Assembly (NCBI GenBank): GCA_038154685.1
Contig: JAYPYW010000004.1
Coordinates: forward strand, 38,825 to 102,824
Direction of reading: 5' to 3'
DNA: 64,000 nucleotides
From: GCA-002722245 sp038154685
GTDB taxonomy: Bacteria > Bacteroidota > Bacteroidia > Flavobacteriales_C > GCA-002722245
In this document: positions 15,702 to 22,898 of the stretch, piece by piece
How positions within the stretch are numbered: the stretch's first letter is position 1
Layout of the letters: each line of letters opens with the position of its first letter
The notes under the pieces: model-generated
Told to the model about the DNA's origin: nothing
Seen by the model: only the letters and a program-made list of their open reading frames with translations
The model's database searches: none
Made by a program: the position numbers and the translations under genes

Positions 15702-16673
15702 TTGAATATTTTAGGTTTCCAGGAGATCATCCCGTTAGTTCAACAAGAAATTGCAGAGACTAAATATGAAGGGTCACCTGCTGAATTATATAATCCAATG
15801 AATTATATATTGCAGCTAGGTGGTAAAAGATTACGCCCGGTTACCGCACTTTTAGCAGCTCAGTTATTTAACTGTGATTTGCAATCCGCTATGCCTGCAG
15901 CTAAAGCTGTTGAGGTATTTCATAATTTCACTTTGGTTCATGACGATATCATGGATAAAGCACCTCTAAGAAGAGGTAAGGCTACCGTTCATGAAAAGTG
16001 GGATGATAACATTGCGATTCTTTCTGGAGATACTTTGTTAATTGAAGTTTACAATCATTTCTTAGAGGGTGGATATACCAATCTCGCTGATATCTTAAAA
16101 GTATTCAATCAAACCGCTATCGAAGTTTGCGAAGGCCAGCAGTTGGATATGAACTTCGAAACACGCGATGATGTTACAATTGATGAGTACATCAATATGA
16201 TCCGATTAAAAACTTCGGTTCTAGTTGGAGGTGCTTTCAAGATAGGAGCATTAGTCGCAAAGGCTTCTGATAATGAAGCGGATTTAATTTACGATTTCGG
16301 AGTAAATCTTGGAATAGCATTTCAATTACAGGATGATTACCTAGATTGTTTTGGAGATCCTGAAAAATTTGGAAAACAAGTTGGAGGAGATATCATCTCT
16401 AACAAAAAAACATTTATGATGCTTAAGGCTTTGGAGTTAGATAACTCTGGCGAATTACAGTCATGGGTGGATAAATTAGAATTCTCTAACGAGGAAAAAG
16501 TAGAAGCTGTCAAGACTATTTACAAAAACTTAAAAGTAGATGAGTTGGCTTTCCAGTTAATGGACGATTTCTACCAAAAGTCTTTAACTAGCTTAAACCA
16601 AATAGAAGCTTCTAAAGAGTCAAAAGACAAAATTATAGAGTTTGCTCAAGCCTTAATGAAAAGATCCTCCTAA
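15702..16673 (+). CDS. Polyprenyl (trans-isoprenyl) diphosphate synthase
   Basis: Extends allylic diphosphates with isopentenyl diphosphate. The 323 residues show both aspartate-rich motifs, FTLVHDDIMD (with RRGKATVHEKW after it) and LGIAFQLQDDYLD, and the GGKRLRP substrate-binding motif near residue 45. It starts at TTG (15702), since the next ATG would remove the first helices. The product chain could be octaprenyl (menaquinone side chain) or shorter; this cannot be told by eye. The next gene's ATG overlaps its stop codon (TAATG), so the two are probably coupled. Confidence 0.92.
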   Translation: MNILGFQEIIPLVQQEIAETKYEGSPAELYNPMNYILQLGGKRLRPVTALLAAQLFNCDLQSAMPAAKAVEVFHNFTLVHDDIMDKAPLRRGKATVHEKWDDNIAILSGDTLLIEVYNHFLEGGYTNLADILKVFNQTAIEVCEGQQLDMNFETRDDVTIDEYINMIRLKTSVLVGGAFKIGALVAKASDNEADLIYDFGVNLGIAFQLQDDYLDCFGDPEKFGKQVGGDIISNKKTFMMLKALELDNSGELQSWVDKLEFSNEEKVEAVKTIYKNLKVDELAFQLMDDFYQKSLTSLNQIEASKESKDKIIEFAQALMKRSS

Positions 16674-17026
16674 TGGCTTTAATCGAAGTTAAGGACGCCT
16701 CTTTATATCTCAGTCAAGAACATTATTTCTCAAAACTTAAAGCTCAGCTTTCTAAAGATTTAAATGATGTTGATTTCGATGACGAATTGGACAGAATTGA
16801 TTTATCCAATTCATCTGATTTACCTGATTTAGTTAGAAGGTTCTTAAATCAGATTTTCTCTACCAACGCCGAGCAATTTTTCCAACTCATGTACCGGATA
16901 GATATTCCAGATGCAGATATGAGAACTATGGTACTAGGATCAGGATTAGATTTTGATGGACTAGCAGATTTAGTACTTAAAAGAGAGTTACTTAAGTTAT
17001 TGTTTAGAGAGAAGTATTCTGGGTAA
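16673..17026 (+). CDS. Conserved-looking protein of unknown function, coupled to polyprenyl synthase
   Basis: A 117-residue soluble protein, strongly acidic in the middle (DLNDVDFDDELDRIDLSNSSDLPDL), with a predicted helical C-terminal half (LVRRFLNQIFSTNAEQFFQLMYRIDIPD and LADLVLKRELLKLLFREKYSG). I do not recognise the family. Its ATG shares a base with the stop codon of the polyprenyl synthase gene, which argues for a real, translationally coupled gene and a linked function. It ends the RND-rmlA-epimerase-prenyl synthase operon and converges on the M23 peptidase gene. Confidence 0.75.
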   Translation: MALIEVKDASLYLSQEHYFSKLKAQLSKDLNDVDFDDELDRIDLSNSSDLPDLVRRFLNQIFSTNAEQFFQLMYRIDIPDADMRTMVLGSGLDFDGLADLVLKRELLKLLFREKYSG

Positions 17027-17049
17027 AAAAGCTTGTTACAATCTTATTT

Positions 17050-18300
17050 CTACTCCTTCGGATACTCAATCGCATCCAACTCCTTCATCACAGCCTCTTT
17101 GATGCCTTTGTAAGTCTCAAGATTTGCTTTTTTAATCGGTTCTGCCTTTGGTAATTTCTGGCGATATGGATCAACTTGTTTTCCGTTTTTCCAGAAGCGG
17201 TAACAAACATGCGGTCCAGTTGCTAATCCCGTAGAACCAACAAATCCAATTACATCTCCTTGGTTAACTCTAACACCTGGTCGGATTCCTCTTTTAATTT
17301 TACTCATATGTAGGTACTGAGTAGTGTAAACTGAGTTATGCTTTACTTTAACGTAGTTTCCATTGTATTTACTGTATCTGGCGTGTGTTACAACTCCGTT
17401 TGCGGTTGAGTAAATTGGCGTCCCTTTTGGTGCTGCATAATCGGTTCCTAAATGCGGTTTGTTGCGCTTTTGAACTGGATGATAGCGCTTCATTGTGAAT
17501 CTTGAAGATATTCTGGAGAACTTAACAGGGGCTTTTAAGAACTGGCGTCTTAAACCTCTGTTGTCTTGGTCGTAATATCCAGCATGTCCGTCCTGACTAA
17601 ATTGAATGGCGTAATAAGGTTTTTTGAAATGTTCGAAGTATGCGGCCTTAATTCTTTTAATGTCAATACTCTCTCCATCTACTACAGTTTCTTCGTAAAT
17701 CACTTTAAATCGGTCTCCCTTTTGAATATGGTAGAAATCGATACTCCATGCATAAACCTCAGATAGAGTAATGGCTAAAGCAGGGTTGTAACCTTGGTTT
17801 TCCAACGTCATGTATAAAGAACTATTAATAACACCAGAGGCAGTTTTAGTTACGATTTCAACGGGCTTTTTATCGCGGTAAATCTTTAACGAATCTCTTA
17901 AATCGTAAACCACATAGTTTACTCTATCTATTTCATAAACTAGGATTTGCGCTTCTTCGGTAGAATCCTTTTTCTCAAAAACAGTATAGTGTCTTCCAGC
18001 TCTTAATCTTCTAACATCAAAATGCTCTTTCCCTTCGGTAGCCATGCGATTCATCATAGCATAGCTGATTCCATGACTAGTTACTAAATCGCTAAAGAAT
18101 TGATTCTTTTTCACTTCATCCCCAACCACTTTAAATGAGTCTACTGGAAATCCGTAAAGCATTTGAGGTTCCTTAACTTCTACAGAATCCACTTTATCAG
18201 GATTGTCGTTTATTGCTTCAGAAACTTTATCGTTATCCCCACATGAAAACAGGGCTAAAATGGAAAGGATTACTACTATTACCGAATAGATTGCGCGCAT
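17050..18300 (-). CDS. M23 family metallopeptidase (MepM-like lipoprotein)
   Basis: A probable peptidoglycan endopeptidase of the cell envelope. The 416 residues start with a lipoprotein signal (lipobox LFSC, Cys20), followed by a middle region with a LysM/OapA-like fold (FDVRRLRAGRHYTVFEKK). The C-terminal LytM domain has HLGTDYAAPKGTPIYS (zinc His and Asp), YLHMSKI and the HVCYRF zinc His. The HxxxD and HxH-type ligands look intact (GPHVCYRF has HxC rather than the usual HLHY, so the second motif is slightly unusual). The ATG lies 4 nt after a TAGCTTTG element, implying a leaderless mRNA. Confidence 0.9.
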   Translation of the reverse strand: MRAIYSVIVVILSILALFSCGDNDKVSEAINDNPDKVDSVEVKEPQMLYGFPVDSFKVVGDEVKKNQFFSDLVTSHGISYAMMNRMATEGKEHFDVRRLRAGRHYTVFEKKDSTEEAQILVYEIDRVNYVVYDLRDSLKIYRDKKPVEIVTKTASGVINSSLYMTLENQGYNPALAITLSEVYAWSIDFYHIQKGDRFKVIYEETVVDGESIDIKRIKAAYFEHFKKPYYAIQFSQDGHAGYYDQDNRGLRRQFLKAPVKFSRISSRFTMKRYHPVQKRNKPHLGTDYAAPKGTPIYSTANGVVTHARYSKYNGNYVKVKHNSVYTTQYLHMSKIKRGIRPGVRVNQGDVIGFVGSTGLATGPHVCYRFWKNGKQVDPYRQKLPKAEPIKKANLETYKGIKEAVMKELDAIEYPKE

Positions 18301-18304
18301 ACTT

Positions 18305-18312
18305 CAAAGCTA
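18305..18312 (-). promoter_or_regulatory. -7 promoter element of the M23 peptidase gene (TAGCTTTG)
   Basis: On the minus strand TAGCTTTG-AAGT-ATG. An exact TAnnTTTG match with the same 4-nt spacing to the start codon as at panD, mfd, nadE and the methyltransferase gene. Confidence 0.55.
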
Positions 18313-18377
18313 CGGGAAAGGAGCTTTGAGGATTCGCCAAACCACGAATAGAAATTAACGATTGGACGTTTATTTCG

Positions 18378-18520
18378 CCCACAGACTGCACAGACTTTCT
18401 CAGAATTATACTTTTTGTAAGGTCGAAGATATTCGACCACTACTATTTTCGTAGTGGCCGATTATTATCGGCCAAAAGTCATTTCGTAAAAAGTCTGTGA
18501 AAGTCTGTGCAGTCTGTGGG
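18378..18520. repeat. 143-bp palindromic element with perfect 22-bp terminal arms and three internal hairpins
   Basis: This fills most of the gap between the dnaG stop and the M23 gene. The outer arms at 18378-18399 and 18499-18520 are perfect inverted copies built on CACAGACT/AGTCTGTG units. Inside, ACTTTTT (18410-18416) pairs with AAAAAGT (18488-18494). Between these lie three consecutive hairpins: GGTCGAA-GATA-TTCGACC (18421-18438), ACTAC/GTAGT (18439-18455) and GGCCGAT-TATT-ATCGGCC (18456-18473). The whole could fold as a multi-branched RNA or DNA cruciform. A degenerate copy of the right arm is at 60308-60334. It is probably a dispersed non-coding repeat; an RNA role downstream of dnaG is possible. 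Confidence 0.8.
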
Positions 18521-18528
18521 AGAAAAAC

Positions 18529-20553
18529 TTAAAAATTCCTTCCTAAAGCAATTGAAAGAGATCTTTTCGCTTGATTAAGCAAACTCAAATGAACCAATAA
18601 ATCATTGATTTCTTCAGTGAATTCGTTGGACTCTAACTTGGCGTTGATTTCGTTGATTTGCAGGCGAACTTTTGCCAACTTCAATCGGTTTAAAGCAACA
18701 GTTATTGCTAATCGAATTTTATCGCCTTCTGTGGTAACGAAGATGGAGTGTTTTTTCCAATCGTTTAGCGTGTGTCGTTCCTCGGTTATTTCGATAACCT
18801 GCTTTACCAATTCAGCTTCAGCACTACTTAGGAAGAACTTCTCAGTAGGGATTTCTCCTTCTTCAAATTTGTTCTTAAATGTGTCCCAAATAGATTGGTG
18901 CGTTGGATTATCAAAGTTAATATCATCGTGAACTATGTCCTCAATAACATACTGGGCAACGGTGATTAATATTGTTTTTTCAGGATTTTCAACTCCTTCC
19001 TCAATCTCGTTTTCGTAGTTCGGATTGTCTACTACAATTTCGAAATGTCCATACTTTAAGAGCAATCTTAACAAATAAGCCTCCTGAGGATCGTTTGGAA
19101 AAGTAGGTGCTTTCGGCTCAATCTTTTTAGGAAGCGGACTTTGTTGTCCAATTACATCACGATATTCTGGCGGAATATAATCCGGTGGCGGAATTCCAAA
19201 ATCTGGTTCTGGTGGTTGGGGAGTTGGGTTTGACTTTTGCTCTTTTTCAAAATTTGAGCGTCGGTTTTTATTCAACTCGTTCACCAAAGTTTGCTCCTCA
19301 ATTCCTAATAGTTTAGCAGCTTCTTGCGTATAAACCGAACGAATAATCATGTCTGGAATTAAGGCAATCGATTGAACAACATCCTTAATTAATCCAGCTC
19401 TTTTAATAGGATCGTTACCCGCATCTTTTAAAAGGATAGAGGTTTTAAAGTTGATAAAATCCTGTTGATTTTCTTGGATGTATTCTTCTAATTCAGCGCT
19501 TGTATTTGCTCTGGCAAAACTATCTGGATCCTCACCATCAGGGAACGTTACAACTTTAACGTTCATTCCTTCTTTCAGAATCAAATCAATCCCTCTAAAT
19601 GATGCTTTAATCCCAGCGGCATCACCATCATAAAGAACGGTAATGTTAGGCGTGAAACGACGAACTAACTTAATCTGACCAGGGGTTAAAGAGGTACCAC
19701 TGGAAGCAACAACATTTTCAATCCCTTTTTGGTGGAAGGAAATAACATCAGTATATCCTTCAACTAAAAAACAATTGTCTAGTTGAATCATGGAGCGCTT
19801 TGCCAAATGCAAACCATAAAGCACATCACTTTTGTGGTAAATATCCGTCTCAGGAGAGTTAAGATATTTAGCAGCCTTTTTATTGGTTTGAAGAATACGA
19901 GCACCAAAACCAATGGCTCTACCGGATAAATTGTGAATCGGGAAAATTACTCTTCCTCGGAATCTATCGTATGTTCTATCATTTTTCTCAGAAGTAAGTC
20001 CGGAGTCGATTAAAACCTCTTTTTTATATCCTTTATCAAGCGCAATTTTGGTGAAGTGGTTAGGTTCTTCAAAAGAGTAACCTAATCCAAACTTTTCCAG
20101 CATTTCATCGGAAATCCCTCTTGACTTAAAGTACCCTAAACCAACCGATTTACCTTCGTCGGTTTCGAACATGTTTTTAATAAACTGCTCTTTAGCGAAC
20201 TGAGTAACTAAGAAAAGTGATTCCCTTTTATCTTGTTTTTGCTTTTCCTCAGGCGTAACTTCCTTTTCCTCAACCTCAATGTTATATTTTTTCGCAAGGT
20301 ATTTTAAGGCTTCGGGGTAGGACATTTGCTCATGCTCCATTACAAAGTTCACGGCATTACCAGAAGCGCCGCAACCGAAACATTTGTATATCCCTTTAGC
20401 TGGAGAAACAGTAAAAGAAGGTGTTTTTTCGTTGTGAAACGGACAACATCCCAATAGGTTAACCCCTCGTTTTTTTAAGGCAACAAAATCTCCAACAACC
20501 TCCTCAACGCGAGATTCTTCGATGATTTTATCTACGGTTTCCTTTGGGATCAT
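18529..20553 (-). CDS. dnaG: DNA primase
   Basis: Synthesises RNA primers at the replication fork. The 674 residues carry an N-terminal CHC2 zinc finger (Cys37, His40, Cys58, Cys61; CCPFHNEKTPSF...YKCFGCG), the primase core with RFRGRVIFPI and GFGAR, and a TOPRIM domain with CFLVEGYTDVISFHQKG and VTVLYDGDAAGIKAS. A C-terminal helicase-interaction region follows a proline-rich linker (NPTPQPPEPDFGIPPP, about residue 440). It is the third gene of gldB-gldC-dnaG, 23 nt after gldC. Confidence 0.96.
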   Translation of the reverse strand: MIPKETVDKIIEESRVEEVVGDFVALKKRGVNLLGCCPFHNEKTPSFTVSPAKGIYKCFGCGASGNAVNFVMEHEQMSYPEALKYLAKKYNIEVEEKEVTPEEKQKQDKRESLFLVTQFAKEQFIKNMFETDEGKSVGLGYFKSRGISDEMLEKFGLGYSFEEPNHFTKIALDKGYKKEVLIDSGLTSEKNDRTYDRFRGRVIFPIHNLSGRAIGFGARILQTNKKAAKYLNSPETDIYHKSDVLYGLHLAKRSMIQLDNCFLVEGYTDVISFHQKGIENVVASSGTSLTPGQIKLVRRFTPNITVLYDGDAAGIKASFRGIDLILKEGMNVKVVTFPDGEDPDSFARANTSAELEEYIQENQQDFINFKTSILLKDAGNDPIKRAGLIKDVVQSIALIPDMIIRSVYTQEAAKLLGIEEQTLVNELNKNRRSNFEKEQKSNPTPQPPEPDFGIPPPDYIPPEYRDVIGQQSPLPKKIEPKAPTFPNDPQEAYLLRLLLKYGHFEIVVDNPNYENEIEEGVENPEKTILITVAQYVIEDIVHDDINFDNPTHQSIWDTFKNKFEEGEIPTEKFFLSSAEAELVKQVIEITEERHTLNDWKKHSIFVTTEGDKIRLAITVALNRLKLAKVRLQINEINAKLESNEFTEEINDLLVHLSLLNQAKRSLSIALGRNF

Positions 20554-20576
20554 TTCGAGCTATTACTTGATGTTGA

Positions 20577-20912
20577 TTATCTAGTAAGAATTTTCATTTC
20601 TTTCCCGATTTCCATTCCGAAATCACGAATCTTTTTAGCTACTGTATTCTCTCCAGTTGATCTTTCTAATGAATCAGCTAAGGTCATTAACGTTTGGAAG
20701 TGGTAGTACTTCATTTCATCTACCATCATTTCCTTCGTCCATAAATCCACTCTTTTAGCCACTTTTTCTTTTCCGTCCCAAACAGAAATCATCAGGGCTT
20801 TTATCTCTTCCTCAGATACACCACCACCTTCTGAAGCAGTCCATTCTAACTTCTCAGGAATGTGATTTTCATCCAACGTAACAGTGAATTTTATCTCTTT
20901 CTTATCGCTCAT
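20577..20912 (-). CDS. gldC: Gliding motility protein GldC
   Basis: A 111-residue cytosolic protein matching GldC: it begins KKEIKFTVTLDENHIPEKLEW, and has GGVSEEEIKALMISVWDGKEK and the conserved RVDLWTKEMMVDEMKYYHFQTLMTLADSLERST. GldC accompanies GldB and improves gliding in Flavobacterium; its biochemical role is not established. Only 3 nt separate it from gldB upstream, matching the gldBC order known in gliding Bacteroidota. Confidence 0.9.
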   Translation of the reverse strand: MSDKKEIKFTVTLDENHIPEKLEWTASEGGGVSEEEIKALMISVWDGKEKVAKRVDLWTKEMMVDEMKYYHFQTLMTLADSLERSTGENTVAKKIRDFGMEIGKEMKILTR

Positions 20913-20915
20913 GAT

Positions 20916-21896
20916 TTACGGATTGTATTTTGATCCTTTAAAAATACTAGTAAAATCCGTATTTGTCATTAATTCAGGCAAGCTAACTTCAGGATTTTGT
21001 TCCATAAAGTCTCTTACAATTCTATATCCAATAAAAATTCCAGCTCTTCCAGGCGAATCTCTTTCCATAGAAGAAACAAAAGGACCATGCTGCAAGAATT
21101 TTTTGTAGGTATGGTAATCCTTAGAGAATAAGAAGTTTTTCATAGTTAAATGCTTCCAGAAAGATTGCTCATGACTGTAACACCAAACCATTTGTTTAGT
21201 GGTAAATTGGAATCTTGTAGAATCCATCATGGTTGGCATCATGGACTCGAGGAGGTATTCTATTTTACCCAATCCAATCATTGTTTCAAGCATATTATCC
21301 CCTTTTAGGTAGGGTGCAAATCTTTGCTTTGCAAATTCTCTCATAACAACTGGCGCAAGGAATTTGGTTTCATGATTTTTAGAGATGTATTGAGGGATTT
21401 GTAATTGTCCATAAGGCGAATAATCTTTCCCGTAAAACAGGTCTATTCCAATTAATATTGCTTCTGGGTTAATTACAATTGGCTCTTCATAATTTAAACC
21501 TGAGATGTAAGTGTAAACAGGTGGGATAGAATCTTCCGGGAAGTAGTAATTGTAATGAGAAAAAGCTTCATTTAAATCCGTTTTAATGACAGAATAATCA
21601 CCAATTCTATCATTCCAATCATTGTAAAGCTTGATGTTTAAATCGTTGTTGAGGTATTGATTTAATTGCATCAGTTTGGCAGGGTCTTTGTAATTACCGT
21701 TGATGAAAACAGGATATTTATGCGCTAAGCTATCAAGCGAAGTGGTTAAATCACCCGTTTTTACATTAAATAAATCTTGCTCATAATGTCGGAAATCCAG
21801 ATTAACCTTGGAGTTTGAGGTATCTACGATTAATTTCGGCTCAGAGCAGCCAAAAATTATAATTGTAAATAAAAACAAAAAAAGGACGTTCTTCAT
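20916..21896 (-). CDS. gldB: Gliding motility lipoprotein GldB
   Basis: A 326-residue lipoprotein with lipobox IFGC (Cys17). Landmarks match GldB: FRHYEQDLFNVKT, LAHKYPVFINGNYKDP, TYISGLNYEEPIVINPEAILIGIDLFYGKDY, the APVVMREFAKQRFAPYLKGDNMLETMIGLGKIEYLLESMMP stretch and FIGYRIVRDFMEQNPEVSLPELM near the end. GldB is required for gliding and supports the type IX secretion apparatus. It is the first gene of the minus-strand gldB-gldC-dnaG operon. Confidence 0.9.
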   Translation of the reverse strand: MKNVLFLFLFTIIIFGCSEPKLIVDTSNSKVNLDFRHYEQDLFNVKTGDLTTSLDSLAHKYPVFINGNYKDPAKLMQLNQYLNNDLNIKLYNDWNDRIGDYSVIKTDLNEAFSHYNYYFPEDSIPPVYTYISGLNYEEPIVINPEAILIGIDLFYGKDYSPYGQLQIPQYISKNHETKFLAPVVMREFAKQRFAPYLKGDNMLETMIGLGKIEYLLESMMPTMMDSTRFQFTTKQMVWCYSHEQSFWKHLTMKNFLFSKDYHTYKKFLQHGPFVSSMERDSPGRAGIFIGYRIVRDFMEQNPEVSLPELMTNTDFTSIFKGSKYNP

Positions 21897-21964
21897 AAAC
21901 TATCAATTGCTTTACTTAATTTCGTAAAGTTAGCTGGTGAATCAAAATATATTGTTAACCAGAT

Positions 21965-21972
21965 TAACTTTG
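21965..21972 (+). promoter_or_regulatory. -7 promoter element of the PorT-family barrel gene (TAACTTTG)
   Basis: TAACTTTG is an exact TAnnTTTG match, 31 nt before the preferred ATG at 22004. No -33 TTG at standard spacing was found. Confidence 0.4.
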
Positions 21973-22003
21973 TTTGAAAAGCGATATTTTAATAAACATG
22001 ATT

Positions 22004-22777
22004 ATGAAAAAAATTATTGCCTCATTATTTGCTTTAGTTTTAGCATTAAACACATTTGGTCAGGATGCGTCAGCAGGACCAGAATTTAGAAAACACAGAT
22101 TCGGATTAATAGGAACTCCTGGAGTTTCATACCTTGGAGTTAATAAGCCAGGAAGTCAAAATAGAGGGCTTGGTTACCACATTGCTGGAGGTTTAAATTA
22201 TGAGTATTCTTTTAGTAGAAGTGTTGCAATTACTACTGGTTTATTGTTTGCACAAACAACTGGGAAAGTTGAATACTTGGATTCTTTAGGATTGAATTAC
22301 AAAAGGACTGATCAGGGGATGACAACTGATGAAAAAGCGTACAGAATTCATGAAAGAAACTACGTTTTCAATTCAATTGATATTCCTTTGAAGTTTAAGT
22401 TTAGAACTCCAGAGATTGGATACATGACTTACTACGGAGAGTTTGGTACAACAGCTAATATTCTTACAAGTGCATGGGCAAGAAAGAATTTAGTTACTCA
22501 AAATTTAGGAGACGGTAAGACGACTTTATCTGAAAATGAATCGAGTCTTGATGCAGGAGATGAAACAAGATTTTTCCGAATGGGAGTTAATTTTGGTGCT
22601 GGTGTAGAATGGAATGTTGCAGGAAATACATCGTTATTAATTGGTTTAAACGGAAACCTAGCTTACACGAATATTTTAAAGAAAGAGTCTGCTTCAATTG
22701 TATATGATAGTGGAACTACTTTTAAAAGAGCAACTAACTTGAACTACATTGCTTTAATGTTAGGAGTTCAGTTTTAA
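22004..22777 (+). CDS. PorT-family outer-membrane beta-barrel protein
   Basis: A 257-residue exported protein: signal peptide MKKIIASLFALVLALNTFGQ, then a mature part of alternating beta strands rich in Gly and aromatic residues (GLIGTPGVSYLGV, GYHIAGGLNYEYSFS, AITTGLLFAQTTG, YYGEFGTTANIL, GVNFGAGVEWNVAGNTSLLIGLNGNLAYTNIL) ending in LMLGVQF with a terminal Phe. This is the organisation of small eight-stranded PorT-like barrels of Bacteroidota. The ATG at 22004 gives the cleanest signal peptide; one at 21998 adds two residues. Function unknown. Confidence 0.8.
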   Translation: MKKIIASLFALVLALNTFGQDASAGPEFRKHRFGLIGTPGVSYLGVNKPGSQNRGLGYHIAGGLNYEYSFSRSVAITTGLLFAQTTGKVEYLDSLGLNYKRTDQGMTTDEKAYRIHERNYVFNSIDIPLKFKFRTPEIGYMTYYGEFGTTANILTSAWARKNLVTQNLGDGKTTLSENESSLDAGDETRFFRMGVNFGAGVEWNVAGNTSLLIGLNGNLAYTNILKKESASIVYDSGTTFKRATNLNYIALMLGVQF

Positions 22778-22778
22778 A

Positions 22779-22874
22779 GAGAATCGAGAAGAGAGAATCG
22801 AGAAGAGAGTAGGGAGACTTACTCTCTTTTTTTGTGCGCTAAACTCAATTCTCCCTTCTCGATTCTCTCTTCTC
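22779..22874. repeat. Large imperfect palindrome with duplicated 14-bp unit
   Basis: The left side carries two tandem copies of GAGAATCGAGAAGA (22779-22792, 22793-22806). A 24-bp stretch at 22786-22809 is mirrored at 22851-22874 with one mismatch. Both arms are almost purely purine on one strand and pyrimidine on the other apart from the TCG/CGA triplets. A terminator hairpin is nested in the middle. It looks like a dispersed non-coding palindrome similar in design to others in this window. Confidence 0.75.
22804..22833 (+). terminator. Terminator of the PorT-family gene
   Basis: AGAGAGTA (22804-22811), an 8-nt loop, TACTCTCT (22820-22827), then a T run. The stem is perfect and sits 27 nt after the stop codon, nested inside a longer palindrome. 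Confidence 0.7.
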
Positions 22875-22886
22875 ACTTCTTCAAAT

Positions 22887-22894
22887 TATCTTTG
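22887..22894 (+). promoter_or_regulatory. -7 promoter element of nadE (TATCTTTG)
   Basis: TATCTTTG-TCTT-ATG: an exact TAnnTTTG match 4 nt before the nadE start codon, the same geometry as panD, mfd, the M23 gene and the methyltransferase gene. It begins 12 bp after the right arm of the palindrome. Confidence 0.55.
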
Positions 22895-22898
22895 TCTT

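Noticed and set aside
18378..18520. Simple rho-independent terminator of dnaG
   Set aside because: There are several helices and 22-bp outer arms but no T tract following any of them on the minus strand.
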